From contig DCWQ01000041.1 in assembly GCA_002328185.1 (NCBI GenBank), positions 13,348-35,041 on the forward strand: 21,694 nt of DNA, read 5' to 3'. Made by a program: the position numbers and the translations under genes. This document shows positions 21,047-21,694 of the stretch, piece after piece (within the stretch, counting starts at the first letter, position 1; each line of letters starts with the position of its first letter). This DNA comes from Dehalococcoidia bacterium UBA2158 (GTDB taxonomy: Bacteria > Chloroflexota > Dehalococcoidia > Lucifugimonadales > UBA3495). The notes beneath the pieces were generated by a model. The model ran no database searches. It worked only from the letters and a program-made list of their open reading frames with translations, and had not been told where the DNA came from.

Positions 21047-21694
21047 CTAGATGGTTTGTTTAAGCCTGATCGCCAGAGACCGGGTCATGCCGGGGACCGA
21101 CGCCAGGTCGTCCACCGGCGCCTCTTTGATACCCTTCAAAGTACCGAACCGGCGCATGAGCATCCGCTTGCGCTTTGGCCCGATGCCAGTGACGTTGTCT
21201 AGGGGCGACTTCAGGCTGCTCTTACTGCGCAGGTTCCGGTGGTAGGTGATGGCGAACCGGTGAGCCTCGTCGCGGATCCGCTGGACAAGGTAGAGGGCCT
21301 GGGAGTCCCTGGGCAGAACGATGGGCTCAGGAGTATGAGGGACGAAAAGCTCTTCATTCTCCTTGGCCAAAGACGCCAGGGGAACATCGTCCAGACCCAA
21401 CTCCAAGAACACTTCCAAGGCCGCCGATAGCTGACCTTTACCGCCGTCGATCAGAACCAGATCGGGAATCACGCCGAAGCTGTCGACCCCCAGTCCTTCG
21501 CCCGCGCCGCGTTGCTCCGCAGCCCTTGCCGCGGCCAGGCGCTTGAACCGGCGGCGAAGGACCTCTCGCATGCTCTCAAAGTCATCGACGCCTTCCACCG
21601 TCTTCATCTTGAACCGGCGATAATGGGCGGGCTTGGGCTTGCCGTCCTCGAAGACAACCATGCTGGCCACGGTGTTGCTGCCCTGGATGTGGGA
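21047..21694 (-). CDS. uvrC: Excinuclease ABC subunit C, C-terminal part (5' end outside window)
   Basis: The last 215 residues of UvrC, the nucleotide-excision-repair endonuclease that cuts both sides of a lesion with UvrAB. The visible part starts at SHIQGSNTVASMVVFEDGKP, just after the first catalytic Asp of the RNase H-like domain (outside the window). It continues with HYRRFKMKTVEGVDDFESM, PDLVLIDGGKGQL (second catalytic Asp), RDEAHRFAITYHR (active-site His), and the C-terminal helix-hairpin-helix pair VTGIGPKRKRMLMRRFGTLK and LASVPGMTRSLAIRLKQ. Nothing is odd in this portion. It is transcribed to the left, away from the edge. Confidence 0.96.
   Translation of the reverse strand, partial: SHIQGSNTVASMVVFEDGKPKPAHYRRFKMKTVEGVDDFESMREVLRRRFKRLAAARAAEQRGAGEGLGVDSFGVIPDLVLIDGGKGQLSAALEVFLELGLDDVPLASLAKENEELFVPHTPEPIVLPRDSQALYLVQRIRDEAHRFAITYHRNLRSKSSLKSPLDNVTGIGPKRKRMLMRRFGTLKGIKEAPVDDLASVPGMTRSLAIRLKQTI

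Noticed and set aside
1..21694. CRISPR arrays, tRNA or rRNA genes, transposases, phage genes
   Set aside because: I saw no spaced direct repeats, no cloverleaf-like or rRNA-like sequence, and no transposase or integrase motifs in translated frames.

Overview
The window is GC-rich, gene-dense bacterial DNA. The gene mix fits Chloroflexota, most likely a Dehalococcoidia or SAR202-like environmental lineage. It includes a lone reductive-dehalogenase-type protein, a probable F420-dependent luciferase-like (LLM) oxidoreductase, a second LLM enzyme, tandem FmdB zinc ribbons and dispersed REP-like palindromes. This placement is inferred from gene content; there is no rRNA gene, no tRNA gene and no CRISPR array.

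Layout. (1) 1-1300, minus strand: two FmdB-type zinc-ribbon genes, then thiE, which runs off the left edge. (2) 1301-6418: a leader region, then plus-strand polA, a CoA-ester lyase, folB and a PPOX-family flavoprotein. REP-like hairpins follow. (3) 6578-9429: a cupin (minus), rpmB (plus), then argH-rpe (minus) behind a consensus-like promoter that predicts a leaderless argH mRNA. (4) 9555-12732, minus strand: a VOC protein with its own terminator, a reductive dehalogenase homologue behind a strong promoter, and a six-bladed NHL propeller gene broken by a one-base frameshift. (5) 12900-15993, plus strand: a tight operon of pterin dehydratase, F420-type LLM oxidoreductase, MetE-like zinc methyltransferase, and an AhpD/CMD-like protein with an in-frame UGA. 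(6) 16015-17103: a second LLM oxidoreductase (minus), then about 600 bases of lower-GC DNA without a convincing gene. (7) 17713-21694: an orphan PD-(D/E)XK-type protein (plus). Then on the minus strand come a broken low-GC surface-protein fragment joined to the first 40 codons of a GNAT gene, a PIG-L deacetylase, an unknown protein with a promoter/operator, and the 3' end of uvrC.

The most notable signal is the gene at 15382-15993. Its single in-frame UGA (codon 90) lies exactly where the AhpD family has its second redox cysteine (C87-x-x-U90-x-x-x-H94). It is followed 17 nt later by a perfect 8-bp stem with a GUU loop, inside the coding frame, as expected for a bacterial SECIS element. I read it as a selenoprotein. 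It ends an operon of cofactor-linked enzymes (pterin, F420, probable Zn methyl transfer) whose substrate is unknown.

Two genes (NHL, surface protein) each carry a single-base frameshift. These could be real decay or assembly errors, and raw reads would decide.
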